Positions 61,640-64,000 of a stretch of DNA of 64,000 nt are shown here, one piece after another (within the stretch, counting starts at the first letter, position 1; each line of letters starts with the position of its first letter). A model generated the notes under the pieces. It saw only the letters and a program-made list of their open reading frames with translations, made no database searches and was not told where the DNA came from. The position numbers and the translations under genes are program-made. Origin of the DNA: Clostridiales bacterium. GTDB lineage: Bacteria > Bacillota > Clostridia > Saccharofermentanales > Saccharofermentanaceae. Location: positions 42,531 to 106,530 of the forward strand of contig JAFRST010000053.1 in the NCBI GenBank assembly GCA_017427465.1, given 5' to 3'.

Positions 61640-61838
61640 AGGAACATGATTGTTCCCAAAATGTTCCCAAAAGAACCGAAAACGAAACGGAATACAAAGA
61701 ATAGATGGATCTTTGCCACGAGATGTTGTGTTTTTGAAACTAGATAAACACAACATATAGAAGTCCGCACAGAACTCGAATAATCGCAAAGGCTCTGAAA
61801 GCCAATAAAATAGGGCGTTTCGAGAATTTGAGTTCATT
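61640..61838 (+). repeat. Attachment repeat 4: right end of C, left end of D
   Basis: Arm TGTTCCCAAAATGTTCCCAA (61651-61670), near-palindrome CCACGAGATGTTGTGT (61716-61731), core GAACTCGAATAATC with AAAGGCTCTGAAAGCC and TAGGGCGTTT (61771-61820). The core closely matches attachment repeat 2. Confidence 0.8.
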
Positions 61839-61911
61839 TGGGATAAGATTCGGATAATATAGAGATAAACCGAATTATTCCGAGTAACAACAGGTTTACA
61901 TATTATAAGAG

Positions 61912-61943
61912 CGCTGCTGTCTTACAAGATCGGCAGCGTTTTT
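61912..61943 (+). terminator. Stem-loop terminator at the start of element D
   Basis: CGCTGC / GCAGCG stem followed by TTTTTATT. No gene is seen directly upstream, so it may end a small untranslated RNA. Confidence 0.6.
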
Positions 61944-62090
61944 ATTGTCCGGAAGTACCGGAAGCAGGATCCGCCGCCGGTCGGATCTTGACAACTCAAT
62001 ACGCTACTAGTCTCTGTTTCGTTTATTCTTCACAAAGCGGTATTGCTTGGATTGTTACTTTTGTCGAAGATTATTACAATTTTACTTATT

Positions 62091-62721
62091 TTGTCCAGTT
62101 TGCCCCTCTCCCATTCCTTAATAGTGAGAGGTAAAGTTCGTTTATCATCATGTCAGATTTGTGGTGAGTTATATCGTATATAGAACTTTTTTCAAAAATC
62201 ATGCACAATATCGACCTCTCCCACTGCTTAATGGTAGAAGGATGTTTCTCTCTATTATCGTTCCAGTTGTTAACTACAGTTAACAACTGGAGGGCTATTT
62301 GAAAAAATATTCAAAATCTTGTCCCATTTGGCCTTCTCCCACACCTTAATAATGAGAGGAACAATTCATTTATCATCATGTCAGATTTTTGTTGAATCGT
62401 ATCAAATTACAGACTGTTTTCACCATCAGCCTGTAATATCGATATCTCCCATTCCTTAATAGTGAGAGGTGATATCAGATCACACAATATCGGCAATCTC
62501 TTTTGACAGCAAAAAGAAAGAATACAGGACTTCAGTTGTAACCGTACTGGCTTAACTGGAGTTTTTCTTTTTTACGCAAACACCGCGCAAAACTGAGGTC
62601 AATGTCCAGTAGTAATGAAGGGAAATTTAACCGGGAAGACAACTTAAACAAAACAATAAATGTTTTTTTGTTTAGGTTGCCCCCATAATTTTGGCCTCTC
62701 CCAGTCCCTCTTAGTGAAGGG
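62091..62721. repeat. Array of five degenerate hairpin repeats
   Basis: Five 40-bp units at 62091-62131, 62201-62241, 62318-62359, 62430-62469 and 62680-62721. Consensus on the plus strand: TTGTCCNATTTGNCCTCTCCC, AYTCCTTAATAGTGAGAGG, with CCTCTC/GAGAGG able to pair. Spacers are 70-210 bp and include a partial repeat of TTTATCATCATGTCAGATTT after units 1 and 3. The repeats differ too much for a CRISPR array. No gene is convincingly present from 61.84 to 63.08 kb. Confidence 0.7.
62263..62290. repeat. Perfect 12-bp palindrome inside the array
   Basis: CCAGTTGTTAAC TACA GTTAACAACTGG between array units 2 and 3. Operator- or hairpin-like. Confidence 0.75.
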
Positions 62722-62734
62722 ACAAATAAAACCC

Positions 62735-63045
62735 TTCGAGGACTTTGACAACTGAATAAACAAACTATCAGGTACGTTCCTTGTATCCCGAGCCAAGTTG
62801 ACTCCGACCTCGCCAAGACCGGCCGTAAGACCGAGAGCGATAAAGGGGGATGAGTCAGAATCAGGGCTGCACCCTGAGGGAGGCGATGACAGGTACAAAG
62901 GCCGATACTTCTACGTAGTCACAGGCTGAGTGTTGAAACGGATTAGTCCCCGCGAAGAAGCATCGCACCCAATGAGCGCAGCGGGGTGGGAATCCCCGGA
63001 GCAAGAGACTCATGTCCCGTAGTAGCAGTACGGGAGCCGGATAAT
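62735..63045 (+). ncRNA. Candidate structured RNA, copy 2
   Basis: Aligns with copy 1 at 31190-31490: CTTTGACAACTGAATA, ATCAGGTA, GAGAGCGATAA (62833), CACAGGCTGAGTGTTGAA (62920-62937), ACCCAATG (62967), and a final stem TCCCGTA/TACGGGA (63015-63035) that replaces GGGGCT/AAGCCCC of copy 1. Primary sequence between blocks is diverged but pairing is kept. No long coding frame in the sense direction. Confidence 0.65.
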
Positions 63046-63081
63046 TTTATGAAAACAAAAAAACAATAAGGAGGAACCACT

Positions 63082-63108
63082 ATGTCCAAGACAAGATCAC
63101 CACCATAG
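63082..63108 (+). CDS. Possible 8-aa leader peptide
   Basis: ATG TCC AAG ACA AGA TCA CCA CCA TAG follows AAGGAGG at 7-nt spacing. One extra base after ACA would open a frame through to the HTH gene, so this could be a frameshifted N-terminal extension rather than a leader. Confidence 0.3.
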   Translation: MSKTRSPP

Positions 63109-63188
63109 TTACAAAGAACACACAAGCAACCAACAGGAACGAAGCGTGCATACGCTTGAAAAAACAAATAATTAAAGGAGTAAACAAT

Positions 63189-63443
63189 ATGCAGACAGCA
63201 ATTAATACAAACAACAACATCTTTATCAGAGCAGACGAAGTCGCAATGGTATTACACGTATCCGTTCAGACAGGATACAAGATCATCAGACAACTCAACG
63301 AAGAGCTTCAGAAGAAAGGTCTTGTGGTTCAGACCGGCAGAGTCAACAGACGTTATTTCGAAGTGAGATACGGTATTTCCGGTATGGATTTCACGGGTGA
63401 CGGCCAGATCGCACCAAGCTGCTGTTCCGAAGGAGGTATCTGA
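63189..63443 (+). CDS. Small HTH protein of element D
   Basis: An 84-aa homologue of the protein at 31628: FIRADEVAMVLHVSVQTGYKIIRQLNEELQKKGLVVQTGRVNRRYFEVRY, an excisionase-like HTH. AAAGGAG precedes ATG 63189. It ends at the start codon of the integrase. Confidence 0.75.
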   Translation: MQTAINTNNNIFIRADEVAMVLHVSVQTGYKIIRQLNEELQKKGLVVQTGRVNRRYFEVRYGISGMDFTGDGQIAPSCCSEGGI

Positions 63444-64000
63444 TATGTCCGTACACATAGATAACAGAACCGGGAAATGGTTTTCGATGGTCTATTATGA
63501 CGATGTCTACGGTAACCGTAAACAGAAGTGTAAGAGGGGATTCAGGACCAAGAGACAGGCGCTGGACTGGGAGAGCGAATTCCTGAAGACTGACAGCGGT
63601 GAATTGGATATGCTCTACGGATCCTTTGTAGAGCAGTATATGAATGCCATCGGTCCGCACCTGAAGGAAGATACTCTCGTAACGAAGAACAACATCTTCA
63701 GGCATCACATTCTCCCGTACTTCGGTAAGCGCAAACTTAATGAGATCGAGCCGATCGATGTCGCCAAATGGCAGAAGGAGATCATGAAGAAGAGAAGCGC
63801 GAATGGGAAACCTTTATCGTCTGTATACCTTAAAACGATTCACAATCAGCTCTCAGCGTCGTTTAACTTCGCCGTAAGGTTCTATCACCTTTCCAAGAAC
63901 CCGGCCGCCATAGCAGGGAATATGGGGAAGGAAGGCGGCAAAGAGATGCTGTTCTGGACGAAGGATGAGTATACAAGGTTCTCCCATGCGATCATGGATA
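63444..64000 (+). CDS. int: Tyrosine integrase of element D, N-terminal part (runs off window)
   Basis: The visible 185 codons show the arm-binding part (WFSMVYYDDVYGNRKQKCKRGF), the core-binding domain (FVEQYMNAIGPHLKEDTLVTKNNIFRHHILPYFGKRKLNEI) and the start of the catalytic domain (MLFWTKDEYTRFSHAIMD). It is clearly related to the integrase at 32705 (same LFWTKDEY segment). AAGGAGG lies 9 nt before the ATG. Catalytic residues are beyond the edge. Confidence 0.92.

Larger units (their letters stand above)
45751..61771. mobile_element. Element C: 16-kb passenger island without integrase
   Basis: Bounded by attachment repeats 3 and 4; both ends carry the identical 20-mer TGTTCCCAAAATGTTCCCAA (45810 and 61651), distinct from the A/B arms. 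It contains a truncated mobilization membrane gene, an ORF6N gene, signalling genes and two giant genes, but no intact integrase or relaxase. Confidence 0.7.
61772..64000. mobile_element. Element D: integrative element running off the window
   Basis: Begins at attachment repeat 4 and holds a hairpin-repeat array, structured RNA copy 2, an HTH gene and an integrase, the same order as the core of element A. The right end is outside the window. Confidence 0.65.

Noticed and set aside
62091..62721. Repeat array as a CRISPR
   Set aside because: Repeats are strongly diverged, spacers vary from about 70 to 210 bp and partly repeat each other, and no cas gene is present.

Overview
This window is from a low-to-mid GC, anaerobic-type Firmicute, most likely a clostridial lineage. 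The evidence is a RemB/DUF370 gene between recF and gyrB, Bacillus-type 16-bp parS sites, a Hol_Tox type I toxin, sortase and LPXTG-like surface biology, and MOBQ integrative elements. Genus cannot be decided from sequence alone.

The first 27.5 kb surrounds the replication origin. Everything left of about 21.65 kb is transcribed leftward: mfd (partial), pth, glmU, ldh, a type I toxin-antitoxin, thrS, an F420-glutamate-ligase-like gene, then parB, parA, three parS sites, gyrB, remB, recF, dnaN and dnaA. Everything to the right is transcribed rightward: sortase, purA, a lipoprotein and guaA. This switch of coding strand and the dnaA-dnaN spacer put oriC close to 20-21.7 kb. A 5.2-kb integrative element sits inside this core at about 7.41-12.56 kb. 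It splits a tRNA-Ser gene in the anticodon loop and carries an intact tRNA-Ser copy, an integrase, excisionase-like HTH proteins, decayed parA/parB remnants and a histone-H1-like protein. The chromosomal ParB itself has an unusual Lys/Ala-rich H1-like tail.

From the end of guaA (27.45 kb) to at least 61.8 kb the window is a tandem array of integrated elements at the guaA 3' end. Four att-like repeats (27.45, 43.16, 45.75 and 61.77 kb) delimit element A (15.7 kb), B (2.6 kb) and C (16 kb), with a fourth element D running off the right end. A and B share one pair of terminal arm repeats and C has a different, exactly matched pair. Element A is a mobilizable element with XRE regulator, structured RNA, HTH protein, integrase, MobC, oriT with a MOBQ nic-like sequence, and a relaxase whose 3' half is overprinted by coiled-coil/membrane genes. 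Its cargo includes a DUF4417-toxin-immunity cassette, a Thoeris-like macro-domain plus TIR-like pair, an ECF sigma/anti-sigma pair and a Schlafen/AlbA_2 regulator. B carries three cargo genes (one Sel1-like). C begins with a truncated copy of element A's membrane gene and carries an ORF6N protein, a two-component-like signalling cluster, a 1264-aa protein of unknown function and a 1963-aa wall-anchored surface protein. B and C have no visible integrase.

Element D starts with a degenerate hairpin-repeat array followed by a second copy of the structured RNA also seen in element A, then an HTH gene and a truncated-by-window integrase. The conserved order of repeat, RNA, HTH and integrase in two divergent elements is the most novel-looking pattern here. 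The Thoeris-like pair and the overprinted relaxase genes come next.
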